Positions 25,137 through 34,275 of a DNA stretch of 64,000 nucleotides are shown one piece after another. The first letter of the stretch is position 1. Each line of letters begins with the position of its first letter. The position numbers were made by a program, and so were the translations under genes. Source of the stretch: Oscillospiraceae bacterium (lineage in GTDB: Bacteria > Bacillota > Clostridia > Oscillospirales > Acutalibacteraceae); NCBI GenBank assembly GCA_902792985.1, contig CADBBT010000010.1, positions 1 through 64,000 of the forward strand, given 5' to 3'. The notes under the pieces were generated by a model. The model saw only the letters and a list, made by a program, of their open reading frames with translations. It was not told where the DNA came from and searched no databases.

Positions 25137-25733
25137 TCAATCGATCTCCGCATCGCTTTCAGCGAGCAACGCCGCGAACGCTTCCTGAAAAACAGCTTCC
25201 TCCTCACGGACACTCTCCCGTGCTGCCGTAATCTCAGCGGCAGGCAGGACTTGTGAGGAGATAAATTGCAGAGCAGACGCAGCTTTTTCGGTTTTGAGCA
25301 CAACCTGTTCATACGCCGGACCGACCGAAAGCAGGCGCAGCGCAAGTTCGACGCTGATCAGACCGCTTGTGAGGACGCCCCAGGTATCGTAGAGCGTATC
25401 GTTTGCGATCGGACCGATAATCACGTCAAAGTCCTGTAACGTGTCGGGATTTCCAGTGCGGTTGGAAAAGATATAATCGAACCACGCTTCATCCCTTGTA
25501 AATCGCCGGATTTTCAGCCCGTCCGGCTGCAAGAAATACCGATTCAGGATCGTTTGACTGCCTTTTCGAAAACGCGCCCAGCGCCGGGAAAACGCCTCAT
25601 TTGGCGAAAGGTAAAAGCCCTGACCGAAATCCGCGTTCTTTCTGCCGAAATGTACATCCGGAGACAGGATCTCGGAAAACCCCGTGTGAAACAGCGTCAG
25701 TGTTTGCGGCGCTGTATTTATAGGATCGTCCAT
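25137..25733 (-). CDS. DUF3990 family protein (ADP-ribosyltransferase-like fold)
   Basis: A 198-residue protein with the family hallmarks LFHTGFSEI and the GRKNADFGQGFYLSPN block in the first 50 residues, and a conserved YDTWGVLTSGLISVELAL segment near 115-135. DUF3990 is placed with the ADP-ribosyltransferase-like folds, so NAD-dependent modification or a defence role is possible, but no reaction is proven and the second half is not typical. It ends 22 bp before the rhamnosidase gene, in the same direction, with GGAGGA ahead of its ATG. Confidence 0.75.
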   Translation of the reverse strand: MDDPINTAPQTLTLFHTGFSEILSPDVHFGRKNADFGQGFYLSPNEAFSRRWARFRKGSQTILNRYFLQPDGLKIRRFTRDEAWFDYIFSNRTGNPDTLQDFDVIIGPIANDTLYDTWGVLTSGLISVELALRLLSVGPAYEQVVLKTEKAASALQFISSQVLPAAEITAARESVREEEAVFQEAFAALLAESDAEID

Positions 25734-25755
25734 AACGGTCCTCCTTTTTTGGAAT

Positions 25756-27747
25756 TTACAGCGGTATGATCTCGCTGTTTTTCAGTGCACCGTTTTCAAC
25801 GCGTACCGATATACGCCGATTGCCGAGCACCACGCTCCCCTGCGCCCAGCTAAGTGTACGCGCCGCGCAGGGCGCAATCTCAACATCGGTAAACCCAACG
25901 CTGCCTCTCGCCTGCCGGATTCCGAGAATGTATGAGAAAAGGTATTCCACCACAGCGCCGAACATCGGGTGGCTGGAGGAATGCTCGTTGAACCATTCCT
26001 CCCAAAGCGTTGTGGCGCCGGACTGCATCATATGATAAAACGAGACCTCTCCCCTGTTTGCAAGCAGCTGCACTGCTTCATCGGCATAGCCGTTTTCAAA
26101 AAGCACTTTCACAACAAGCGGCGTGCCGAAGATGCCGGTATCGAAGGTTTCCGTATTTCGGTAGTGTTCAACAAGATTCATCAATGTGCGCTCGTCGCCG
26201 AGCCCGAGATCGACCGCAAACGCATCTGCGCCGCAAACACCGCCGCAGAACGAACCGGTTTTCGAATCGAAGAATTCGCTGCAGATCGCCGAAACAGCGT
26301 CCGCTTCCCGTTGACGAAGGAGCGCAAGCGGCACAGTTTTTCCGAGCAGCACGGAGACCTCCATCACCTGCCGCAGAGAACGGATGTAAAAATAGGTGTT
26401 GACAAAAGGCTCCGGGATCGGAACACCGACTTTTCCATTGTGCGGCGTACACCAATCGCCGAGACACCAGCCTTTCGGCTCTTCGCGCACCACAAGATTT
26501 GCTTCGCAATGTGCGGCCATATAATCGAGGTATTTCAGCATATTCGGATAATACGCTGTCAACACAGAGGCGTCTCCGTAAAACTTCCAGTACCGGTACG
26601 GGATCTCAACAATGGCACAGCCCCAGCCGCCCGGTCCGCCGCCGCCGCCGTAAAACGGCGCGGTATGCTGCACATGACCGTTGTATATGTCCTGGCAGTC
26701 GGCAATATCGCACATCCATTTTTGATAAAGCGTTTTTGCGTCGAACGTCGTCATCACAGCCGCAGCGGTCAGTTGTCCGTCTCCGGTGTAACCCAGACGC
26801 TCGCGGTGCGGGCAGTCAGACGGAACAAGCGTATGAATATTGCTTTGCTGGGTGCGGATATACGCGTCAAACAGCCAGTTGAGCACAGGATCGGAGCATT
26901 GGAACTCTGCAGTCACCGGCACAGCGGAAGCAACCACACAAAAGCTGATCAGCTCGGCTTTTCCGGTGACCTCCACATACCTGCCTGCATGCCACAGAAA
27001 ATGCGGCGTCAACGAAGCGGCAAGGCTCAAACTCTTTTCTCCGCAGCAAAAAACATCCACACTTAACCGGTTCGTTCCGCCGGTCGAATGAAAGTTCAGC
27101 GAACCGTCGTCGTTCAGGTTTTCCGCGTAGCGCACGATCACACGGTCGCCGTTGGACGCTTGCGGCGAAAAGCGCAGTTCGGCAAAGCCTGCAACGTTTT
27201 CGCCGATATCATAGATCACGCGGTCACCGAACACAGAAAGCGCCTCGACGCTTGTGATCCGGCGAAGGATCCGGTCGCCGGAAAACGTCTGACGCTGCAT
27301 GAGCGTATAGGGGCGCGAAGCCGTTTTCACGGGACGAAAGGCAGGCGCATGGAGATCGGAAGTAAAGTAATCGCGCGAAAAAATGCGATAATCGTGCGTT
27401 TCGCCAAAATACATGCTCGAACGTGTGATATAACTCGGGCAAAAAAAGCCGCCGTCCGCCGAAGTGAAAACACGCGTTGCGCCGCTTTTGGTCTGAACAG
27501 TCAGACAAAAGCAAAGCTTCTTTTCACCGTAGGGACGAATGCCCTCGTTTCTGCTTTCCCGCTGTCCGTACCAGCCGTCGCCGATGTGAACGGCAAAGGC
27601 GTTTACCCCTTCTTTTGCGTTTTCGGTCAGATCATAATGCAAAAAAAGCGAACGATGACAAAACGTGTCATGCAGCGGGTAACTCAGCGTTAAAAACATT
27701 CCGATAAAGAACCACTTGCGGCGCATCTGTAAACGTGATCCAGTCAA
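25756..27747 (-). CDS. GH78 alpha-L-rhamnosidase-like protein, frameshifted 5' end
   Basis: Glycoside hydrolase of family GH78, which removes terminal rhamnose from plant or bacterial glycans. Visible parts: a beta-sandwich ending VHIGDGWYG (about 45-60), a second beta domain with DIGENVAGF, and the (alpha/alpha)6 barrel with the family motif CPHRERLGYTGDGQL (general acid Asp/Glu region), WMCDIADCQD and WGCAIVEIPYRYW. The first 16 codons of this frame are out of place: the true continuation upstream lies in the overlapping 27668-28093 frame. A single-base change in a T5 run near 27695 separates them. Whether the barrel is still made by re-initiation at the internal ATG codons is unknown. No signal peptide. 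Confidence 0.78.
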   Translation of the reverse strand: MTGSRLQMRRKWFFIGMFLTLSYPLHDTFCHRSLFLHYDLTENAKEGVNAFAVHIGDGWYGQRESRNEGIRPYGEKKLCFCLTVQTKSGATRVFTSADGGFFCPSYITRSSMYFGETHDYRIFSRDYFTSDLHAPAFRPVKTASRPYTLMQRQTFSGDRILRRITSVEALSVFGDRVIYDIGENVAGFAELRFSPQASNGDRVIVRYAENLNDDGSLNFHSTGGTNRLSVDVFCCGEKSLSLAASLTPHFLWHAGRYVEVTGKAELISFCVVASAVPVTAEFQCSDPVLNWLFDAYIRTQQSNIHTLVPSDCPHRERLGYTGDGQLTAAAVMTTFDAKTLYQKWMCDIADCQDIYNGHVQHTAPFYGGGGGPGGWGCAIVEIPYRYWKFYGDASVLTAYYPNMLKYLDYMAAHCEANLVVREEPKGWCLGDWCTPHNGKVGVPIPEPFVNTYFYIRSLRQVMEVSVLLGKTVPLALLRQREADAVSAICSEFFDSKTGSFCGGVCGADAFAVDLGLGDERTLMNLVEHYRNTETFDTGIFGTPLVVKVLFENGYADEAVQLLANRGEVSFYHMMQSGATTLWEEWFNEHSSSHPMFGAVVEYLFSYILGIRQARGSVGFTDVEIAPCAARTLSWAQGSVVLGNRRISVRVENGALKNSEIIPL

Positions 27748-28093
27748 TTCCGTCCAGCGGCAAAGATTTTGCCATACGGATCACGTCGCCTTGCGGCGTG
27801 TTCTCGACTACAGAGCAGCGACAAAAGCCGCACGCTTCATATTCTTTCACCAACGAGAGCGGCACCGTACAGAAAAGCGTTTCCAGCCCGTTTGCCTTTG
27901 CTTGCTGCGTCAGCAGTTTCAGCATCGGCACAAGTGACGCTTCAGGCACGTTGTCTTTCCAGCAAAACTGCGCTGCCTGCGATCCTTCCAACAGCTGCAA
28001 CACCGCTTTCACTGTTTGCGTCCCGTCATTCAGCGTAAATATCACTTGATTATTCGCGTTGCACAGTTCGTCAATCATTGCATCACATCCCAT
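27668..28093 (-). CDS. Out-of-frame 5' part of the rhamnosidase gene, GNAT-like
   Basis: A 141-residue frame. Residues 1-110 include a GNAT-like stretch (LLTQQAKANGLETLFCTV, then KEYEACGF), suggesting a degenerate acetyltransferase-type domain. The end, DGIDWITFTDAPQVVLYRNV, is the normal beginning of the GH78 N-terminal domain, which then stops early. Dropping one T near 27695 joins it to TLSYPLHD in the 25756-27747 frame, giving one protein of about 778 residues. AAGGTAG precedes the ATG. Either a real pseudogene or a sequencing error in a homopolymer. Confidence 0.6.
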   Translation of the reverse strand: MGCDAMIDELCNANNQVIFTLNDGTQTVKAVLQLLEGSQAAQFCWKDNVPEASLVPMLKLLTQQAKANGLETLFCTVPLSLVKEYEACGFCRCSVVENTPQGDVIRMAKSLPLDGIDWITFTDAPQVVLYRNVFNAELPAA

Positions 28094-28219
28094 AGATTTC
28101 TACCTTCATTATATTTTTTTCATATGGCAAAGTCAAGCGTTCACAGCGGAAATCGTCTCAAGCATCACTGGAGAATCAAAGAAAAAGAAGCTGCGCTTTT
28201 CAGCACAGCCCCCTGTTCT

Positions 28220-29029
28220 TTATTGCGTCACCTTTAAATCCAGCCGCAGCTTGTCCGAGATCATGGCGATGAACTCCGAGTTTGTCGGCTTACCGCGTGA
28301 ATTCTGGATCGTATAGCCGAAATAAGACGCGAGCACATCCACATCGCCGCGATCCCACGCGACTTCAATGGCGTGACGGATGGCGCGCTCAACACGCGAG
28401 GACGTGGTCTTGAACGTCTTTGCCACCGACGGATAAAGCACCTTTGTGACCGTGTGCATCAACTCGGGATCCTCCACAGTGCGCATGATCGCTTCGCGCA
28501 GATACTGATAGCCCTTGATATGCGCCGGAACGCCGATCTCGCGCATGATTTTTGAGATCAGACGCTCCAGAGATTCCGTGCCTGACAATTCAGCCGACTG
28601 CACAGACGCGATCGTTTCGTCAAGCGTGTGACCCTGCGAAGTCTTGCCGCCGCTGCGCAGCAGCAGATATTCCATCCGGTCGGCACACATTTTCGGGTCA
28701 AAGGGTTTGAGCAAAAAGTAGTCTGCCCCGTTTTGCAGCATGGAGATCTGCAGCTCCATCTGATCGACGGGCGACATGACGACCACCTTCAACGGATTGT
28801 CCTTGCGATAGGACGCAAGATTTTGCAACACGCCGAGCGCATCGATGTTGATCAGAAACGCATCCATCATCAGCAGCGCGGGCTGCTCTTTTTTCACGCG
28901 GTCCACAATGATTTTTCCGTCCCGCGGCAAAAGCATCACCTGGAAGCCTTTGTTCTTGAGCTGCGCCGCGCAAAGCGACGTGCCGTCTGTTCCTTCCACG
29001 GTGATCATGATTTTCGGATTCTTTTTCAT
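28220..29029 (-). CDS. spo0A: Sporulation master regulator Spo0A
   Basis: A 269-residue response regulator that switches on sporulation. The receiver domain (1-120) has the phosphorylation site Asp56 in LLMMDAFL, Ser86 and Lys108 in LLKPFD. The acidic pair expected near residues 10-11 is reduced to Val11-Glu12. The linker leads to the Spo0A DNA-binding domain (about 155-265) with the recognition region [20 protein letters not shown] and [14 protein letters not shown]. spoIVB lies directly upstream, the standard clostridial/Bacillus order spoIVB-spo0A. A Spo0A box sits in the intergenic region, consistent with autoregulation. Confidence 0.96.
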   Translation of the reverse strand: MKKNPKIMITVEGTDGTSLCAAQLKNKGFQVMLLPRDGKIIVDRVKKEQPALLMMDAFLINIDALGVLQNLASYRKDNPLKVVVMSPVDQMELQISMLQNGADYFLLKPFDPKMCADRMEYLLLRSGGKTSQGHTLDETIASVQSAELSGTESLERLISKIMREIGVPAHIKGYQYLREAIMRTVEDPELMHTVTKVLYPSVAKTFKTTSSRVERAIRHAIEVAWDRGDVDVLASYFGYTIQNSRGKPTNSEFIAMISDKLRLDLKVTQ

Positions 29030-29107
29030 TGGATGATCCCTCTTTCGTAATGTGTATTTTTTTCACATTTTGATTTTAGTACAGAAAGAGGAAAGAATCA
29101 AGCGAAA

Positions 29108-29116
29108 TTTGTCGAA
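29108..29116 (+). promoter_or_regulatory. Spo0A box between spoIVB and spo0A
   Basis: TTTGTCGAA, a full match to the known TTTGTCRAA box, 79 bp upstream of the spo0A start. Confidence 0.6.
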
Positions 29117-29162
29117 ACATTTATTTTTTTTTAAAAAATCTTTCATTTTATGAATAATAGAG

Positions 29163-30371
29163 TTAAGAAGCAAGGTTTTCTGCTGCTTGCGAGATGTTTT
29201 TGACCGTTTCCATCATATATGCGCCGAAAATAGCGTAGCCGCGCTGCGGTTCATTGACAAACACATGCGTCACCGCGCCAACAAGCATGTGATTTTGAAT
29301 CACAGGGCTGCCGCTCATTCCCTGCACGATACCGCCGGTTTTCTGCAATAACAGAGGGTCCGTCACCCGAATGACCATATTTCGGTCGCGTTCATCCTGC
29401 AAAGAAACCTTTTCGATCTCCACATCATACAGATGCGGACCGTTTTGATCGACCGTGGAAAGGATCTGCGCTTTGCCGGGTTTGACCTCCTGCGCAGTTG
29501 CAACCGGCATCTTCTCTGTGCCGCTGCGTTCAGACAGCATCTCTCCGTAAACGCCGCGCACATCATTGCTGCAGAGCTTTCCGATGGATTCCGTTTTAAA
29601 TGAGCCGCACAGTTCTCCGGCATGGCCGGTGGTTCCCTTATAGCATCCCGTGATGGTCGTTTCAACAATATCGCCGTTAAAAAGCGGCAGTTTTTCACCT
29701 GTATCCATGTCGCAGACCGCGTGTCCGAGACCGGCGAAAAAGCGGCTTTGCGGGTCAAAAAACGTCATCGTTCCGATTCCCGCAGCACTGTCGCGCACCC
29801 ACATCCCGGCCATATATTTTTGGCGCGACGCGGAGAAGGCCGGCAAAAACGTTGTTGTGCGCTGTGCTTCGCCGCGTTTATAGGTGATCGTGAACGCTTC
29901 ACCGTGAAACGCAGAAAGCAGCGCAGAAAGTTCCGTGTGGCTGTTGACGCTTTGCCCGTCCACAGCAAGGATGATGTCACCCTTTTTCAAGCCTGCGCGA
30001 TCTGCCGGAGACACGTTGCCCTGCGGCGTATCCACGTCGTCTGTGGATACGATCACAACGCCGCTGGTATACATCCGCAACCCGAACACTTCGCCGCTGA
30101 CATACACATATTGCCGCTGATTCACGGTCATGCGCGAATTCTTTACGGGAAACGTGCCGAGAAATTTGACTGTGACATCATATTTATCCGTTTCAGCGCT
30201 CTCTTTTTTACCACTCACGTTTTCCATGGAATACATGCCGCGATGCGTCGGCACCGCATCTGTGACAGCAACGATCTCGTTCGGCACCGAAAAAAAGCCA
30301 AACAGCAGAAAGCCCCAGATGACGATCATCAGAACACACAGCGATTTTTGGATCATTTTTATAGTTTTCAT
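29163..30371 (-). CDS. spoIVB: SpoIVB peptidase
   Basis: Forespore-made serine protease that signals across the spore membranes to start pro-sigma-K processing in Bacillus. 402 residues: an N-terminal membrane anchor (about 8-28), a PDZ domain (about 105-175; AGLKKGDIILAVDG) and an S55 peptidase domain with GLGHAVCDMDTG carrying the catalytic His and GIVQGMSGSPVIQ carrying the catalytic Ser. Two ATGs are adjacent; the second (30371) is preferred because GGGGAGG lies 5 bases away rather than 2. It lies immediately upstream of spo0A. Confidence 0.94.
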   Translation of the reverse strand: MKTIKMIQKSLCVLMIVIWGFLLFGFFSVPNEIVAVTDAVPTHRGMYSMENVSGKKESAETDKYDVTVKFLGTFPVKNSRMTVNQRQYVYVSGEVFGLRMYTSGVVIVSTDDVDTPQGNVSPADRAGLKKGDIILAVDGQSVNSHTELSALLSAFHGEAFTITYKRGEAQRTTTFLPAFSASRQKYMAGMWVRDSAAGIGTMTFFDPQSRFFAGLGHAVCDMDTGEKLPLFNGDIVETTITGCYKGTTGHAGELCGSFKTESIGKLCSNDVRGVYGEMLSERSGTEKMPVATAQEVKPGKAQILSTVDQNGPHLYDVEIEKVSLQDERDRNMVIRVTDPLLLQKTGGIVQGMSGSPVIQNHMLVGAVTHVFVNEPQRGYAIFGAYMMETVKNISQAAENLAS

Positions 30372-30500
30372 CATTTCCTCCCCTTTTCATGCATCAAGTT
30401 TAACTTGCGCAATCTTTCACAGAATATCATCGAAAAAAAGCGGCAAAAAAAGAAAGCCGCTCATTCTCGGCGGAATCAGCGGTGGAAATCATTGGCAATT

Positions 30501-31589
30501 TTAAGATAGATACGATTGTATCAGCGCTGTAACGCGCGCGGCGGCATGGCCGTCACAGGCGGAAAGCTGCGACGCGATCAACTGCGAAAGGTCGGCCGGC
30601 ATGCCCGTTTCGGCGGTTCTGCGCACAAACGGCAGCAGCATAGCCGCGTCTTTGATGCAGTTCGCTTCAATCAGCGACGCAAAGCCGGCATAAAACGAGC
30701 GTTCATAGCGGTCGAGATCGGGACAGTAAAACACGGACGGCACACCGCAGAGGAAGGCGTCAAAAATGAGAGAGGAATAATCGGTGATGAGCACAGAGGA
30801 AACGGCAAGCAGGTCTTCGGCGGAAAGCTCGTCAATTCCAAAAATGCGTTCCGTTTGCGCCGTGACCAGCGGTGTTTGCATCACGGGATGCCGCTTGACA
30901 AGCAGCAGCTCGTTTTCCGAAAGCGCCGCATCCAGCGCGGCAAAGTCAAGTTTCGGATCAAAGTCGGTCACCGTGCCGTCTAACTCACGGAACGTTGGCG
31001 CATACAGATAGATCGTTTTCCCCTTCCAGTCCGGATGCTCTTCAAAAACGCGTGCAGCGGTTTGGTTTTTTCGGGCGGGATCACGCAGCGCATCCGTGCG
31101 CGGCAGACCGAGCGGACGGATCACAGACGGCGAAACGCCGAACGCGCCGGCATAGATCTCACGCACCGCTTCGCCGGAGACGATGACATCCGTATACTGA
31201 TCATGGGTCGCACGTTCCTCATCGGGCGAAAGGCGTGACGGGGCATCGAGACCGAAGCGTTTGAACGCACCGGCCGCGTGCCAGAGCTGGATGACTTTTT
31301 GCTGCGGGCGCAGACGCACCTGGCGCAGATAGCGGATATAATCATCGGTCACGATCACACGCGAAGTCAAGAGGAAATAGCGCGCGCGCAGCATCTGCAT
31401 GAACGAATGCGGGAGCATCTGCGCAAAAAGGACCTTTGTTCCCTGCACAGCGTCATAAACACATTTCATGTTTTCCAGCGGTACACCGTTTCTTCGAATC
31501 GTATAAAAGAACACGCGGTTTTTCACCGGCAGCAACCGAAACAGGCGCGTGACCGCTTCGCTGATCCAATGTCTGAGTTTTCGTTTCAT
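30501..31589 (-). CDS. CDP-glycerol:glycerophosphate glycerophosphotransferase family protein
   Basis: A 362-residue TagB/TagF-type enzyme that transfers glycerol-phosphate from CDP-glycerol, as in wall teichoic acid or related polymer assembly at the inner membrane face. Visible motifs are IQLWHAAGAFKRFGLD, the YLYAPTFRE block, LLVKRHPVM and SVLITDYSSLIFDAF near the C-terminus, all typical of the family. The second of two adjacent ATGs is chosen (GAGG 7 bases upstream). It follows the S41-like gene by 7-10 bp and is probably co-transcribed with it. No other teichoic acid gene is in the window, so the acceptor is unknown. Confidence 0.87.
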   Translation of the reverse strand: MKRKLRHWISEAVTRLFRLLPVKNRVFFYTIRRNGVPLENMKCVYDAVQGTKVLFAQMLPHSFMQMLRARYFLLTSRVIVTDDYIRYLRQVRLRPQQKVIQLWHAAGAFKRFGLDAPSRLSPDEERATHDQYTDVIVSGEAVREIYAGAFGVSPSVIRPLGLPRTDALRDPARKNQTAARVFEEHPDWKGKTIYLYAPTFRELDGTVTDFDPKLDFAALDAALSENELLLVKRHPVMQTPLVTAQTERIFGIDELSAEDLLAVSSVLITDYSSLIFDAFLCGVPSVFYCPDLDRYERSFYAGFASLIEANCIKDAAMLLPFVRRTAETGMPADLSQLIASQLSACDGHAAARVTALIQSYLS

Positions 31590-31598
31590 CATACGGCC

Positions 31599-32771
31599 TC
31601 ACTCGGTAAACAGCGCAGCGGCGGCAAGGAACTGGCTGTCTTTGGAAAGCTTTTCCGCATCTTCGGTTCCGCTGGCTTCCAGATCGGGCGCAAGCCCTTT
31701 TTCCTGGAAGCTTTCGCTCTTATAGGGCAGCATTTCACCGACAGAAAGCAGCACATGATCGCCGTCGGAAAGACGAAAGCTGTCTGTAACAAGCGCTTTT
31801 CCGGCGGTAGAGGTCCCGACGAGCTGGGCTTTGCCGAAATCGCGCAGATCGCACGCAAAAAGCTCACCGGCATAAGCGGTCTTTTTTGAAACGAGCACCG
31901 CCAGCGGAAGATTCACTTCTCCGGCAGAGGTGGAAAGCGTGGAGATCGTCTCCCCCGCCTTGTCAACGAGTGTTGCGGCAGGTGTTTCCTGATTCAGCGG
32001 CACAAACACGTCGAGCGTTTTGATCGCATTTTCCACATTCATGCTTGCGTTTTCGCGCACGTCGATGACCAGCGCGCGCACGCCGGAGGATTGCAGCAGC
32101 TCAACAGCAGACTGCACCTGTGACGCGGTGGAATCATAAAAGTCCGTGATCTGCAAATAACCGATGTTCTGATAAGTGTCGGTAAACACAGACGCGGCCT
32201 CAAAGGCTTTTTCCAGCTCCACGGTCGTTTCCTGCGACTTGTGCCGATAGGTTACGCTGACAGTCATCACGTTTTCGTTTTCTAACTTTTGCGCGATCTC
32301 ATCACAGTTGGAGGGGTCGAGCACAATGGCGTCCACGGCAACGATCGAATCGCCCTTTTTGATGCCGCCCTGCGCCGCAGGCGAACCTTTTGTGACTTCT
32401 TCCACTTTCAAAACGCCCTTTTCCGTTTTGGAAAACGTGAAACCGACGCCCTGCATCTGGCCGCGGCTGACAGCCTGGAACTGCTTGAACTCCTCGGCGG
32501 AAAGCAGACGGGAAACGCCGTCGGAAAGACCGCTGACATAGCCGCTTTCGATCGCGCGGCGCATCGCTTTGCTGTCGTTTTTGCCGTAGTAATGCTCCGC
32601 GATCAGGGAGTCCAGCTCATCGAGCACTTCGTAACGCGCCTGTTTTTCCGGCAGATCGCCGAGCAGCGTGTTGGTTTTATGCTGCACGATGAGCATCGTC
32701 GCGATCGCGGTTAGCGCAATGCTCAAAAAAATCAACCCGAAGGTGACGCCGACAGAGATCTTTTTTCTCAT
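31599..32771 (-). CDS. S41 C-terminal-processing protease homologue, catalytic Ser replaced by Tyr
   Basis: A 390-residue CtpA/CtpB-type protein. An N-terminal membrane anchor (about 6-30), a PDZ domain (about 95-190) and an S41 domain (about 200-370). The general-base Lys is present (Lys325 in TAGKALV), but the position of the catalytic Ser in the usual SASASE motif reads TAYAGE, with Tyr300 there (codon 31872-31874). It may therefore be a non-proteolytic binding partner. The ATG at 32771 has GAGAGG 7 bases ahead; a TTG at 32789 is less likely. It stands downstream of ftsEX and two M23 genes, a common setting for Ctp proteins. Confidence 0.88.
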   Translation of the reverse strand: MRKKISVGVTFGLIFLSIALTAIATMLIVQHKTNTLLGDLPEKQARYEVLDELDSLIAEHYYGKNDSKAMRRAIESGYVSGLSDGVSRLLSAEEFKQFQAVSRGQMQGVGFTFSKTEKGVLKVEEVTKGSPAAQGGIKKGDSIVAVDAIVLDPSNCDEIAQKLENENVMTVSVTYRHKSQETTVELEKAFEAASVFTDTYQNIGYLQITDFYDSTASQVQSAVELLQSSGVRALVIDVRENASMNVENAIKTLDVFVPLNQETPAATLVDKAGETISTLSTSAGEVNLPLAVLVSKKTAYAGELFACDLRDFGKAQLVGTSTAGKALVTDSFRLSDGDHVLLSVGEMLPYKSESFQEKGLAPDLEASGTEDAEKLSKDSQFLAAAALFTE

Positions 32772-32784
32772 GCGATTCCTCTCT

Positions 32785-32818
32785 TTCAAAAAAGGACTAT
32801 CACGGGAGCGATAGTCCT
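32785..32818 (-). terminator. Terminator/attenuator between the M23 and S41 genes
   Basis: Stem AGGACTATC/GATAGTCCT (32793-32801 with 32810-32818) followed on the minus strand by TTTTTTG. It lies between the stop of the M23 gene and the start of the S41 gene, so it ends or lowers transcription of the ftsEX group. Confidence 0.8.
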
Positions 32819-32824
32819 CAACGG

Positions 32825-34234
32825 TTATGGTTTCGTTACATAATTCAAGGGGTTTTTCTTTACACCGTTGTCACGGATCTCAAAGTGCAGATGCGGGCCG
32901 GTGGAGTTGCCGGTGGAACCGACGTTGCCGATCTGTTGTCCCTGAACAACATACTGACCCTGGGTGACGACAAGGTTCGAGCAGTGGCCGTAAATGGATG
33001 TGAACCCGTCGCCGTGGTCGATCAGCACATAGCGTCCGTAGCCCGTGGTGCCCCAGATCGCAGCAGCAACATACCCGCTGCGTGTGGCGTAGACGGGTTT
33101 TCCGTAAACGCCGGCAGCCGTGATGTCGATTCCGCCGTGGAACGACCAGCCGGAGATCGAAGCGCTGCGGTTGCCGAACCCGGAGGAGATATAACAACTG
33201 ATGTTGCCCAGCGGCCATGCCCAGCCTTCGTTTGCGGGCAGGACCGGCGGCGCGGTGGTCGTTGTGTAATCGCTCGGGTCGCCGTTGGCGATGTTCGGGT
33301 GACTCGGGTCGCCGTTTGCAACGTTCGGTGCGGTCGGCGCCGTTGTTGTTGGCGGAAGGGTCGTTGTTGTCAGACTGCGCACAAGTTCATCCAGCTCTTT
33401 ATCCGCCTGCACATGCTCCTGTTCGAGCTTGCGCTGATAAGACAGATAGGCTTCGCTGTCTTTGTCGAGCTGCGCCACATAATCTTCGGCCTTTTTATAA
33501 TCCGCTTCCAACTGCGTGATCGTTGCGCGGTAATCCTTTTGCTTTTCGGCAAGCTCGTTTTTCTTTTCCACAACGGTCTTGCGCGTAAATTCCACAGATG
33601 CCTTTTTTTCTTCCAGTTCGCCCTGCTTGTTTTGCAAGGTGGAACGCGCGTTTCTGAGCAGCTGCACCTGATCGCGGAATGCGTCGATGACCTTGCGGTC
33701 TTTTTCGCTCATGCGCTTCATCATTTCAAGCCGTGTCAGAAAACCGGCGAGCGAATCGGCGCCCATAAGGATCTTGATAGCGGCCTCGTTGCCCGTGATA
33801 TAGGAAGCGCGAAGCTTTGCGGAAAGCTGATCTTTGGAATTTTCAATGTTCTGCTTGCTTTCCTGAATCTGCTGCGTGGCAAGCACAACCTCATCCTCAA
33901 GCACAAGGATCTCGTTTTTGAGCTGCTTGATCTGGTGATCATAGCCGAGGATCTCTTTGTCGATCGCCTGGATCTGCGTGTCGAGCGCGTCGGCCTTTTC
34001 TTCCACAGTGTCGATCTGCGCTTCGAGTGCGTCGAGATACTCCTGCTGAGATTCTTTTTTCTTTGCAAGCTCGTTCAGCTTCTCTTTGCCGGCTTTGATC
34101 TCATCTTCAAGCGAGGAGATCTTGCTTTCCAGCTCCGCCATCGTCGCCGCATGCGCGGGCACGAAGCTGTTATGGCAAAGCACAATGGAAAGCACGAGGC
34201 AACTCGAAAGCAGCAATGCCAAAAATCGTTTCAT
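32825..34234 (-). CDS. M23 peptidase with long coiled coil (murein hydrolase activator type), copy A
   Basis: A 469-residue exported protein. Signal peptide (about 1-30), a long coiled coil (about 31-275), a Thr/Pro linker with the repeat NGDPSHPNIANGDPSD (about 290-320) and a C-terminal LytM/M23 domain with HGGIDI, GDGFTSIYGHCS and STGPHLHFEI, so the zinc-binding His/Asp set is intact. The layout is that of EnvC/PcsB-like proteins that are opened by FtsEX to cut septal peptidoglycan. It lies two genes downstream of ftsX and is a clear paralogue of the next gene. Confidence 0.92.
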   Translation of the reverse strand: MKRFLALLLSSCLVLSIVLCHNSFVPAHAATMAELESKISSLEDEIKAGKEKLNELAKKKESQQEYLDALEAQIDTVEEKADALDTQIQAIDKEILGYDHQIKQLKNEILVLEDEVVLATQQIQESKQNIENSKDQLSAKLRASYITGNEAAIKILMGADSLAGFLTRLEMMKRMSEKDRKVIDAFRDQVQLLRNARSTLQNKQGELEEKKASVEFTRKTVVEKKNELAEKQKDYRATITQLEADYKKAEDYVAQLDKDSEAYLSYQRKLEQEHVQADKELDELVRSLTTTTLPPTTTAPTAPNVANGDPSHPNIANGDPSDYTTTTAPPVLPANEGWAWPLGNISCYISSGFGNRSASISGWSFHGGIDITAAGVYGKPVYATRSGYVAAAIWGTTGYGRYVLIDHGDGFTSIYGHCSNLVVTQGQYVVQGQQIGNVGSTGNSTGPHLHFEIRDNGVKKNPLNYVTKP

Positions 34235-34275
34235 GTTTCGTGCCTTCTTTAAATTAGAAAACGCTGGAGATTACA

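Noticed and set aside
27685-27705. Programmed frameshift in the rhamnosidase gene
   Set aside because: The T5 run would need a +1 shift, no heptamer or stimulatory structure is evident, and an indel is simpler.
32885-34252. Plus-strand ORF of 455 residues
   Set aside because: Shadow of the M23 copy A gene.
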